This document shows positions 55,540-64,000 of a stretch of 64,000 nt of DNA, in pieces. Every line of letters starts with the position of its first letter. Within the stretch, counting starts at the first letter, position 1. Below the pieces are notes generated by a model. That model made no database searches. It was not told the DNA's origin and was given only the letters and a program-made list of their open reading frames with translations. The DNA comes from Alopecurus myosuroides (Eukaryota; Streptophyta; Magnoliopsida; Poales; Poaceae), in NCBI GenBank assembly GCA_028641055.1, contig CM054058.1, forward strand, positions 81,032,392 to 81,096,391, given 5' to 3'. A program made the position numbers and the translations under genes.

Positions 55540-56487
55540 TACTAGTTTAGTCTGCGCTCTTTTGTTTTAGACTGATACCTACCGGCCGGCCACAAATAAT
55601 GCGCTGGGTCATAATTTCTAGGCTAAATATTTGCTGAAGAACCCGCCTGGTTTCTTTAACTGCATCTTGGGAGAGGTCTTGTTATCTCTTGGAGATCATT
55701 GATACACAATGGCATGCGACCCCATGTCGGACAATAAATATGTTGTGTCACATAGTTTTATTCGAATACGGATATATCTACTTTTATATCTATATTTTAT
55801 TTAAATTCAATACCATATTTGTATTTGTAAAAACGAATTCGGATATTTACCTGCCATTTTTATTTTTTTTATATTGTTCAGATTCGGATATTTACCACTT
55901 CTATTTACAATTTCTCGAATATAAATGTCGGATTTTCTTTTGGAACCGGAAAGGTCCCAAGGACCGGATTCTGCATTATCTTGGCGGTTTTACAAATAGG
56001 ACCCTAGAAAGTATACAAATACAACAAGACCCTACCAAATTACACAAGCACACCCTACACACAGTAGGCGCCGCGGTCGACACCGGGGACAAAATCACTT
56101 GGGCCAGCAGCGCAAAGTGTCACACCAAGGCAGATGGAGATCCTCCACCGAAGGAGGAAGAAAGCCCTTGAGTCGAAGCCACACTCCAACTCGGCGAGGC
56201 CACCCCTCCGGTGACCAATGATAGCTACGGCCAAACGACGCTGCCGCTTGGAAATCTACGACTAAAGCAAAACCACCGCCTGACATAGCATGCACCTCCT
56301 GTCCACTCCTCCTCTCCCTCGCCTTCACGACCGGCCAAGTTAAGAAGAAGAACCTGGAAGTCACCAAATCGAGGATGAAGGCGCTTATTAAAGAAGCTCA
56401 CAGCCGGGACCTCCAACCTTTGCTTCCACCTCGGAAGTTCGTCGTAATCGCCCAGCCACCTCTGCTCCACGTAGCGCCAATACGCCA
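55540..56487 (+). other. Duplicated flank (to about 55700), then unassigned sequence upstream of F-box copy D
   Basis: 55540-55700 pairs with 26265-26430 plus 33803-33935 and shows the CACTA-free site. From about 55700 the sequence is AT-rich (repeated cggatatttac units), and from 55985 to 56487 it is unrelated to the promoters of copies A and C. The open frames 55689-56171 (+) and 56225-56674 (-) have no recognised domain. This foreign block replaces the start and F-box of copy D. Confidence 0.45.
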
Positions 56488-56690
56488 GGCTCCGTCTCCC
56501 GAGCCTGGCGCCGCTACACCTCCACCCGCGACTTCCTCCTGGCCCACCACGCACGCCAGCCCTCCCTCCCCATCGTCTCGGGTGAGCTCGTCTCCGGCTC
56601 CGAGTACGGCAGCGTCCGCTACAAAGACTTGTTCGCCTTCGATCACCGGGCCGCCGACGCACAGCTCCAGCCACTCGCCCATCTTGACGA

Positions 56691-56847
56691 TGTCAATTTT
56701 TAGGGTGAACGGTCGTACCCGTTGGGGTCGCCGGTTGCGTGTTATATGAGACAGGAAGAGCCCCTGTCGTGGCAATACAGAGGGATACGTATTGGGGTAG
56801 GATACTATCCTATACCCAATACATAAAGGAAAACAATAACTCTAATA
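56691..56847 (-). repeat. 3' LTR of the Copia element (157 bp)
   Basis: Differs from the other LTR only at the eighth plus-strand base (T at 56698, G at 62276). It contains a dyad TAGGATACTATCCTA. The stop codon of the polyprotein (56842-56844) lies inside its first bases on the minus strand. Confidence 0.9.
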
Positions 56848-59800
56848 CCCCCCCTTAATCGAAACCTGGGAGAGGTTTAGATTACGTTTAAACTCATCTA
56901 ACTTTTTTACACATAAAGTCTTTGTGAACCCATCTGCAATTTGGTCTTTGCTGGATATGAACCGAACGTCAAGTTGCTTGCTAGCAACTCGTTCTCGAAC
57001 AAAGCAGAAATCAATCTCAATATGTTTGGTGCGAGCATGAAAAACTGGATTTGCCGAGAGATATGTAGCACCAAGATTATCACACCATAAGCATGGTTTC
57101 TCATTTAGAGAAACACCAAGCTCTCGAACTAATGATTCAACCCAAATCAATTCAGCAGTAGCATTGGCTAGAGACTTGTATTCAGCTTCTGTACTTGACC
57201 TTGACACAGTAGGCTGTTTTCTGGCACTCCAAGAAACAAGATTAGGACCAAAAAATATAGCAAATCCACCTGTGGAGCGTCTATCATCCAAATCACCTGC
57301 CCAGTCAGCATCTGAATAGGCACTGAGAAGAGTAGAGCTAGACTGCTGAAAAGTAAGTCCAATTTTTATTGTACCTTGAATATACCTCAGAATACGTTTG
57401 ACTGCAGTCCAATGTGCAGTGGTAGGAGCATGAAGATACTGACAGACCTTATTAACTGAGAAAGAAAGATCTGGTCGAGTGAGAGTCAAATACTGCAAAC
57501 CTCCAACAATGCTCCTATAATGTGTGATATCCTCAGATCCAAGAGGAGATCCATCAGTCAATCTGAGTGATTCTGTAGTGGAAAGGGGCGTTGGACATGG
57601 TGTACATAAACTCATACCAACACGAGCCAATAAGTCTTTAGCATATTTTTCCTGACTTAAAACCAATCCATTAGACTGTTTGTGAACTTCAATGCCCAAA
57701 AAATAATGAAGATCACCAAGATCTTTGAGAGCAAAATCCGAACTCAAATGTTGTAGTAGAGCTGAAATAGCTGAATCAGAAGAACTACTAACAATAATAT
57801 CATCAACATAGATTAACAGAAACATAGTGAGCCCTGACTTGTTGTAAAGAAACAAGGATGTATCAGCTTTGGATGGAATAAAACCAAGAGTGTGTAATTT
57901 TGAGCTTAAACGAGAGTACCACGCTCGAGGAGCCTGTTTCAGACCATATAGGGCTTTATCAAGTTTGCAAATATAATCTGGAGTAGCGGAAGACTGGAAA
58001 CCTGGTGGCTGTTTCATATATACCTCCTCTTCCAGAACACCATGTAAGAACGCGTTCTTCACATCTAGCTGCCGTAAACTCCAACCTCGAGAGACGGAGA
58101 TAGAAAGAACAATTCTGATAGTAGCCGCCTTGACAACTGGACTGAAAGTGTCCTCATAGTCAATACCATATCTTTGTTTGAACCCTTTAGCAACGAGACG
58201 TGCTTTATATATGTCCATAGTACCATCAGCATGTTTCTTAACACGATAAACCCACTTGCAATCAATAATATTCTTACGAGCAGTAGGTGGTACCAAATGC
58301 CAAGTATTATTACGAATGAGTGCATCATATTCCTCATCCATTGCCTGTTTCCATTTGGAATCATTGAGTGCTTCACTCAAATTCTGTGGTTCTCCTGTGG
58401 ATGTTAGCAAACCATATTTAACAAGATTTCCACTGTAAATATTTGCTTTCTTACCATAGGGAACAGTGCCATCTGTGGGTAATTTGGGTTTCCGAATTCC
58501 TTGCTGCAAACGCGTACGCGGGGCAGCAGTAGGCGTCAAATCAACCTCGAGATCAGTTCCCGCAGAAAAACCAGCAGTAGAATCAGTAGAATCAGAACTG
58601 TCCGCAGTAATTAGGGTGTCATGATGCGCAATCATTGAGTCATCATTGTGGATGGGGCAATCATTGCCTGTGGCATCAGCACCTGTGACGTCCGCGCCTG
58701 TAGCATCAGCTGTGTCCGCAGCGGACGAAACAGAGGGCGACAGGTGGCCACTGTCACCTGGCGAGCCGTCGCATGCAACGCCAGCGCCCGACCGCACGCG
58801 CGACGAGGTGGAGTGCGGGTCGGGGCGGCTGTGCTGCGCTGTACCTCCACCCGACCGCACGGGTGCCAAGGAAAAGTGCGGGTCGGGGCTTTGAGAGCTG
58901 TGAGGTGCACTGCTGCTGTCATGGGATAGGTCGGGCACGGAAACCCGAGGGGAATCAGTCCGAACTTCCGTGCTGTTCTCTGCCGTGCTGGTAGCATCAC
59001 TTGATGTGCCGTTTGAGGCCAATTCTTCTGAATTTTCAGCAGTATCTGCGGTAGGAGCATCAACAGTAACCTGGGGTGTAATGTTAGTGGGAACAAGACG
59101 CAAATAATGATCATTAGTATGCACACCCCTATCCAAACATGGAGTAGATGAATCATGTTGAGAGATGAGTAAAATTTCCTCACGTAAGCGTCTGCCCGCA
59201 TTAGGATTAAGGGATGCAAAGGGAAAGATGTTTTCATCAAAAACAACATCTCTAGAAATATACACACGGCCCGTGGCAACATCAAGACATTTTACTCCTT
59301 TATGACGCGGACTATAACCAAGAAAAACACATTGTTTGGACCGGAAAGAAAGTTTGTGTTTGTTATATGGACGAAGATTGGGCCAACAAGCACAACCAAA
59401 AATGCGAAGAGATTCATACTTTGGTGTAACTTGGAGTAGTTTTTCCGTGGGAGTGGAAAAGTTGAGGACTTTTGTAGGAAGCATATTGATAAGAAAAGTG
59501 GCTGTAATGAAGGCATCATCCCAATATTTAAGAGGCATTGAGGCATTGGCAAGAAGAGCAAGGCCTACTTCAACAATGTGACGGTGTTTGCGTTCAGCAG
59601 AACCGTTTTGTTGATGAGCATGAGGACATGAGACATGATGAACAATGCCTACACGTTGAAAGAAACTATTTAATTTCTCATATTCACCACCCCAATCAGT
59701 TTGCATGGTGAGAATTTTGCGACCAAACTGTCGTTCAACATATTGTTGAAAATCAAGAAAAACTTGATAAACCTCAGACCGTTTTTTGAGCAAATAAATC

Positions 59801-61725
59801 CAAGTAAATTTGCTAAAATCATCAATGAAGCTTACATAATATGCATGTTTGCTTATGGAAAGAGGAGCTGGACCCCATACATCAGAGAATATTTGTTCCA
59901 AGGGAACAGTAGAAACACAACTTGATACAGGATAGGGTAGCTGATGACTCTTTGCTTGCTGGCATGGATCACATATGTAAGGATTTATTTCTGGGGAATG
60001 TAAAAGTTTATGCTTCCTAAGAATTTGCTGAACAATAAACGAAGATGGATGACCTAAACGACGATGCCACGTGGAGGATGAAGGCTGAGTGATGACCAGT
60101 GCATGTTTGGGATCCGAAACTGGAACAAGAGGATAGAGGCCACCATGACAGGGACCCCTAAAGATGACGCGGTGCGTTTCCTGATCCTTAATCAAGAAAA
60201 AGAAAGGGTGAATTTCCATATAACAATTATTGTCAAGACTGAGTTTATGAGCAGAAAGTAAACTCATGGATGCATCCGGAACATGTAAAATATCACGAAG
60301 GTGTAGAGAACTAGCAGGGGTGTGCAAAACAGAATGACCAATATTAGCAATGTTCATACCTTGTCCACTAGCATTATTAACTTGATCAACCCCTTTATAT
60401 GGTTCATGATCATTAAGCTTAGTGAGTTGTCCCGTGACATGATTTGTGGCACCAGTGTCTACATACCAATTTGTATCAACTCCATACGCACCTTTTGGTT
60501 CCTTGGGTGGTTTGTCCTCATCATCATCATCACCATAGCGCCACCAACACTCATCAGCAGGATGTCCCTCCTTCTTGCAGATTTGACAGAACACACCATC
60601 TTGCCATGGAGAGGCACGACGATCTTTACGTGGCTGTTTTTGACGATTAGGATTGGGACGTGGGCGCTGTGGTTGTTGAGGGGGTTGTGGGGAAGGGGGA
60701 GGTCGGTTTTGTGGAGGCATATACGGTGGCTGTGAGTAGGGGGGTGGGTATAGTGGCTGGTAGGTCATCGGGTATGGTGGTTGGTAGGGTGTCGGGTATG
60801 GCGGCATGTAGGGTGTAGGTGGATAGGCGTGTGGATAGGATGGAGGTGGTATGGGATGTGGTGGAGGCATAGGTGGCGAATGTTGTGTGGACTGCGGCTG
60901 GTAGTAGGATGCCGATGGCATATAGGGGGCAGTCGGCATGTTGTACTGCTGTTGTGGGGTCGGCATGTTGTACTGCTGTTGTGGGGGCATGTAAGGCCTA
61001 TTTGCACCACCGTATGGAACCCTCGGTGCGGCATTGACTGATGACATGAAGGATCCACCACTCGTTCCCGAACCAACAGAAGATGTAGAGAGCATGGCTT
61101 CACGACTTTCATAAGAGAGAAGTTGAGAGCACATGTCATTGAGGGAAGTGGATGGAACCACTTTGAGAGCAGCCACAAATCCATTATAAGAGCTATCAAG
61201 TCCATTCATGATATAATCCTTGAGTTCATCCTCATCAACAATTTTTCCAGCAGTAGCAAGCTCACAGGCAAAACCTTTCATCTTGGTGATATATTGTTGG
61301 GCAGTCATATCCTGTTTCTTGGTATTGGTAAGAGCACCACGAAGATTAGAGACACGAGACTTGGATTGTGAAGAAAACAAGTTATGAATAGCACTCCAAA
61401 CTTCAGCTGCATGAACCAATCCATAAACATGGGAGAGGATTTCCTCGGACAGGGAGTTCACGATGTAGCTGACAACCTGTTGATCACGAGTAATCCACAC
61501 ATCATATGCCGGGTTAGGGACCTGTGTCTTCTTCTGGTTGGAGTCTTCGTGTTCAAGAAACTCGGCAGGGGCTGGTTCCAATCCTTCAAGAAGACGCATC
61601 ACGCGGGCGCCACGGAGAGTGGGCAGCACCTGCGCCTGCCAGGAGAGAAAATTTTCGCGCGTCAGTTGGGTGGCCGGTGGCGCACCAATGGAAGATCCTG
61701 CACCCGAAGAAGCACTGGTGGCCAT
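56842..61725 (-). CDS. Copia polyprotein Gag-PR-INT-RT-RNaseH, 1627 aa, intact
   Basis: Gag is at about residues 1-370 ([20 protein letters not shown]), with a long Pro/Tyr/Gln-rich linker at about 230-360. The CCHC knuckle [14 protein letters not shown] is near 378. The protease core [10 protein letters not shown] is near 420. The pre-integrase motif WHRRLGHPS is near 555. The integrase core has D (FSDVWGPA), D (QTDWGGEY, near 675) and E (SAERKHRH). In the reverse transcriptase, [20 protein letters not shown] and the catalytic YVDD near 1308 are intact. RNase H has [12 protein letters not shown] near 1475, SSTEAEY and the C-terminal [13 protein letters not shown]. No stop or shift interrupts it. 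The last codons (GGY, stop) are encoded by the polypurine tract and the LTR edge. It replicates by reverse transcription in virus-like particles; activity is inferred only from intactness. Confidence 0.92.
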   Translation of the reverse strand: MATSASSGAGSSIGAPPATQLTRENFLSWQAQVLPTLRGARVMRLLEGLEPAPAEFLEHEDSNQKKTQVPNPAYDVWITRDQQVVSYIVNSLSEEILSHVYGLVHAAEVWSAIHNLFSSQSKSRVSNLRGALTNTKKQDMTAQQYITKMKGFACELATAGKIVDEDELKDYIMNGLDSSYNGFVAALKVVPSTSLNDMCSQLLSYESREAMLSTSSVGSGTSGGSFMSSVNAAPRVPYGGANRPYMPPQQQYNMPTPQQQYNMPTAPYMPSASYYQPQSTQHSPPMPPPHPIPPPSYPHAYPPTPYMPPYPTPYQPPYPMTYQPLYPPPYSQPPYMPPQNRPPPSPQPPQQPQRPRPNPNRQKQPRKDRRASPWQDGVFCQICKKEGHPADECWWRYGDDDDEDKPPKEPKGAYGVDTNWYVDTGATNHVTGQLTKLNDHEPYKGVDQVNNASGQGMNIANIGHSVLHTPASSLHLRDILHVPDASMSLLSAHKLSLDNNCYMEIHPFFFLIKDQETHRVIFRGPCHGGLYPLVPVSDPKHALVITQPSSSTWHRRLGHPSSFIVQQILRKHKLLHSPEINPYICDPCQQAKSHQLPYPVSSCVSTVPLEQIFSDVWGPAPLSISKHAYYVSFIDDFSKFTWIYLLKKRSEVYQVFLDFQQYVERQFGRKILTMQTDWGGEYEKLNSFFQRVGIVHHVSCPHAHQQNGSAERKHRHIVEVGLALLANASMPLKYWDDAFITATFLINMLPTKVLNFSTPTEKLLQVTPKYESLRIFGCACWPNLRPYNKHKLSFRSKQCVFLGYSPRHKGVKCLDVATGRVYISRDVVFDENIFPFASLNPNAGRRLREEILLISQHDSSTPCLDRGVHTNDHYLRLVPTNITPQVTVDAPTADTAENSEELASNGTSSDATSTAENSTEVRTDSPRVSVPDLSHDSSSAPHSSQSPDPHFSLAPVRSGGGTAQHSRPDPHSTSSRVRSGAGVACDGSPGDSGHLSPSVSSAADTADATGADVTGADATGNDCPIHNDDSMIAHHDTLITADSSDSTDSTAGFSAGTDLEVDLTPTAAPRTRLQQGIRKPKLPTDGTVPYGKKANIYSGNLVKYGLLTSTGEPQNLSEALNDSKWKQAMDEEYDALIRNNTWHLVPPTARKNIIDCKWVYRVKKHADGTMDIYKARLVAKGFKQRYGIDYEDTFSPVVKAATIRIVLSISVSRGWSLRQLDVKNAFLHGVLEEEVYMKQPPGFQSSATPDYICKLDKALYGLKQAPRAWYSRLSSKLHTLGFIPSKADTSLFLYNKSGLTMFLLIYVDDIIVSSSSDSAISALLQHLSSDFALKDLGDLHYFLGIEVHKQSNGLVLSQEKYAKDLLARVGMSLCTPCPTPLSTTESLRLTDGSPLGSEDITHYRSIVGGLQYLTLTRPDLSFSVNKVCQYLHAPTTAHWTAVKRILRYIQGTIKIGLTFQQSSSTLLSAYSDADWAGDLDDRRSTGGFAIFFGPNLVSWSARKQPTVSRSSTEAEYKSLANATAELIWVESLVRELGVSLNEKPCLWCDNLGATYLSANPVFHARTKHIEIDFCFVRERVASKQLDVRFISSKDQIADGFTKTLCVKKLDEFKRNLNLSQVSIKGGY

Positions 61726-61739
61726 CGAGACAGAGCAGA

Positions 61740-61985
61740 ATCGAGCTGTGGTTGGCGATCGCTAGCAGACAGAGAGAACCACGGGAATCGATCGCTAGCA
61801 GACAGGAGCCACCAGGGAATCGATCGCTAGCAGTGCTACTTTTGCCTGGTCGCGATCGCTAGCAGACAGAAGCCACCAGGGAATCGATCGCTAGCAGTGC
61901 TACTTGGGCCTGGTCGAGTAGCGATCAAGGCAGCAGTGCTACTTTGGCCTGGTCGAGTAGCGATCAAGGCAGACTAGCAGTACGT
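61740..61985 (-). repeat. Tandem repeats in the 5' leader of the Copia element
   Basis: The phrases gaatcgatcgctagcag and gcgatcgctagcagacag alternate, together with cagtgctacttt.gcctggt and cgagtagcgatcaaggcag repeated two or three times. This is a minisatellite of about 64-bp higher-order units between primer site and ATG, the region that normally carries dimerisation and packaging signals. Confidence 0.8.
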
Positions 61986-62252
61986 AAATAGGGCGAGCGA
62001 ACCAGCAGAGGATCCGAGGCGCAGTCGTCGGGATCGGAACCGACAGTACCGATCGGGGTCGTTGTAGTACACGGAAACAGCAGAAACAAGCGATGTCGTG
62101 GTCGTAGTCGGAAAACGGCAACAGCGAATCCGAGCGTAGTCGTGATCGTAGGAGTTGAAGACGGACGGGTCCTGGTCGCACGGAAGATCAGCGACGGAAA
62201 TCCTGGCGGCGAGCGGAGGAGATCTCCGGGCGGCGGCTAGAGGGTAGGAAGG

Positions 62253-62268
62253 GAGGGGCCTGATACCA
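62253..62268 (-). other. Primer-binding site of the Copia element
   Basis: On the minus strand, TGGTATCAGG follows the 5' LTR directly, a close match to the initiator-Met tRNA site TGGTATCAGAGC. Confidence 0.8.
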
Positions 62269-62425
62269 TGTCAATGTTTAGGGTGAACGGTCGTACCCGT
62301 TGGGGTCGCCGGTTGCGTGTTATATGAGACAGGAAGAGCCCCTGTCGTGGCAATACAGAGGGATACGTATTGGGGTAGGATACTATCCTATACCCAATAC
62401 ATAAAGGAAAACAATAACTCTAATA
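62269..62425 (-). repeat. 5' LTR of the Copia element (157 bp)
   Basis: 156 of 157 bases are identical to the other LTR. On the minus strand it contains catataacacgc, a possible TATA region, downstream of the dyad. Confidence 0.9.
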
Positions 62426-63253
62426 GACGATTCCTTCAATGTGGAAGCCTCCTGCGACGGCCTCCTCGTCCTCTCCAAGCGTGCCAGCATTGGCACCACC
62501 CACCTCTCAATCTGCAACCCGGTCACCCATGAGCACGCTCTTCTCGGGGACTTCAGTTTTTTCAGTGTATTGGGATTCTACGTGCACCGCCCTACGGGTG
62601 AGTACCGGCTGTTACTGCACCTAGACATCCAGATTGTCAGATCTCTGCTGCCTAAAGATAAAATTGCCTGCTTTGTCTTCACGTTGGGCTCCAACAAGCC
62701 ACCTACCTACATTGAGGGGCCAGAAGTAGCGTCAGGGTTGCGCGTAGCCCTTGTCCGTGATAGCCTGCATTGGTTCCCAGTGCCTGCTCGGAGCAAAAGT
62801 AGACTGCTATTGGTATTTGACACCACAACCGAGTCGTTCCGGCAAATGCGTGCTCCAGTTGTTCCCACCATGTCATATATCGTCGAGATGGATGACACAC
62901 TTGGCATCTATAGCTATATGGGTGATGGCGTGCAGGTTGTTGATATATGGGTGTTGGAGGACTACGAAAGCGAGGTTTGGGCATACAAGTACAATGTTAA
63001 GTTGAGGCAGTTTGGAGGGCGCTATGACCATTGGTATCGCAGCATTGTGTATGTGCATGGTGATTTCCTCTTGCTGCTCAGTAGTGATGGGAGGATGTTT
63101 TACATCAACACTGATGGCAAACTTGTTGACAGCTTCCATCGTGATGGCCAACGCATCTATGCTTGGGACATTCGGATCAAGCAAACTCTTGTTCCACATA
63201 AATTTTTCATGCCACTTGAAGGTTCTGCACTGAATACTTCGCCTTTCCTCTGA

Positions 63254-64000
63254 CGGCTGTTGAGTGACGCGGTTCTTTCCAACGACCCAGTTGTCATGTC
63301 CTCATGACCTTCAACATATATGAATTGGATCAAGTATGAGCCTAGTTGTCATGTCCTCTTGGGCTGACTTTGCTTTATTTTATTTATCTAGTGGTTTCAG
63401 TAGTACTCAATAGTTAGCACTCTATAGTCTATACGCCTGATCATGCCCCTATTCATTGAGCTGAGGAATCAATTGATTTTATTTTAATTATCTAGTGCTT
63501 CTTAGTACTTAATTGTTAGCAATATATATTCTCATGTCTCAGCTCCGTGAAATAAATAATTTATTTTACCTTCTTATCTAGTGGTCTTCTTAATAGTTAA
63601 TATGATTAGAAGAGGGAGGATTTCCTCTTTGTTGACTTGCAAGCTGCATCTGATTTTTAGAGGATACTTTCTCTTTAACTTAAATGGTTGCATCATAAGT
63701 CAATTTCTCAATGAAAAGCTCTGTTATAATTTTTTTTTCATGATTCCAATGCATCTTGATTAGATTATGGACACTAATAAGCTCATCATATGGCGAGAAT
63801 TGAACATAGTAATATTTTTTCCAAGGAGTTGTATTCTTGTAGAGAAGGACTAGTACTGCAACCTGAAAAATTATAGGAATACCTTTTTGGGCTTCCATCC
63901 TGACACCATTTTTCTGTTGCGTTGTTTGGGATGATCTCTTTTTAATTCACTTTACCTGCTAACCATGTTAAGGGTTAATTGTTCATGGGATATTATAAGC
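63254..64000 (+). repeat. 3' flank of F-box copy D
   Basis: Non-coding. 63616-63720 pairs with about 24965-25040 downstream of copy C. 63905-63935 (ttttctgttgcgttgtttgg) pairs with 54360-54380 and 34295-34315. No gene is visible before the window end. Confidence 0.5.

Larger units (their letters stand above)
56691..62425 (-). mobile_element. Full-length Copia retrotransposon (5735 bp), probably young
   Basis: Two 157-bp LTRs (56691-56847 and 62269-62425) differ at one base. The 5-bp duplication GACGA is perfect (56686-56690 and 62426-62430). On the minus strand the order is 5' LTR, TGGTATCAGG primer site (complement ends at 62268), a 543-nt leader with tandem repeats, one 1627-aa ORF, a polypurine tract and 3' LTR. 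All Copia domains are present in the order gag-protease-integrase-reverse transcriptase-RNase H. The LTRs run TA...CA rather than TG...CA on the coding strand. Confidence 0.92.
56488..63253 (+). pseudogene. F-box gene copy D: no F-box start, split by a Copia element
   Basis: Homology to the family starts abruptly at about 56488 with [20 protein letters not shown], in the last third of the F-box, and runs through FAFDHRAADAQLQPLAHLDD to 56690. After the 5-bp GACGA site the Copia element intervenes. The frame then resumes at 62431 (SFNVEASCDGLLVLSK) and runs uninterrupted to TGA 63251-63253, with SICNPVTHEHALLG, VHRPTGEYRLLL, CFVFTLGSNKPP, VFDTTTESFRQM, IKQTLVPHKFFMPLEG. The 273-codon C-terminal part is free of lesions, so only the N-terminal loss and the recent Copia insertion disable the gene. 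There is no start codon or Skp1-binding module. Confidence 0.75.

Noticed and set aside
1..64000. CRISPR arrays, bacterial operons, rRNA or tRNA genes
   Set aside because: None seen. Direct repeats present are minisatellites or LTRs, and TGGTATCAGAG-type matches are retroelement primer sites rather than tRNA genes.

Overview
The window looks like plant nuclear DNA, most probably a Triticeae grass (wheat, Aegilops or barley type). The reasons are the density of nested transposable elements, Stowaway MITEs with a CTCCCTCC terminus, a CACTA element beginning CACTAGTGG with many CCGGGAC-type subterminal repeats, gypsy elements with a GGCGCCGTTGCC primer site, and GC-rich single-exon F-box genes. 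The species call is inference; no rRNA, tRNA or housekeeping gene is visible.

Host layer. The only host-like genes are a local family of F-box/F-box-associated genes, all on the + strand: copy A (2775-3160, remnant), copy B (17109-19305), copy C (23235-24457) and copy D (56488-63253). Their promoters and 3' flanks are recognisably duplicated, so the window is an old tandem segmental duplication that TEs later expanded. No copy is intact: A lost its F-box by deletion, B is split by a 974-bp hAT-type insertion, C has three small frameshifts, and D lacks its N-terminus and is split by a Copia retrotransposon.

Transposon layer, left to right. (1) 1-1625: 5' end of a minus-strand Copia-like element. 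(2) 4190-7869: 3' end and LTR of a gypsy element inserted into the 5' LTR of a second, gag-only gypsy element (7870-14908). (3) 17627-18600: hAT-type element. (4) 26431-33799: complete CACTA element with an intact 1110-aa TNP2-type transposase, a decayed second ORF and a captured FAR1-like fragment. (5) 34456-54354: a three-level nest, in which a foldback element contains an 18.7-kb Mutator-like element (34472-53214) whose transposase gene contains a LARD-like LTR element (40171-51056). The Mutator-like element also carries a GRF-zinc-finger/transmembrane gene and a small charged coiled-coil gene. (6) 56691-62425: full-length Copia element with an intact 1627-aa polyprotein and 157-bp LTRs that differ at one base.

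Most insertions have exact target-site duplications in the sequence (8 bp hAT; 3 bp CACTA; 9 bp foldback; 9 bp Mutator-like; 5 bp LARD; 5 bp Copia), so the order of events can be reconstructed. The Copia and CACTA elements are the best candidates for recently or currently competent elements; nearly everything else is decayed or non-autonomous.
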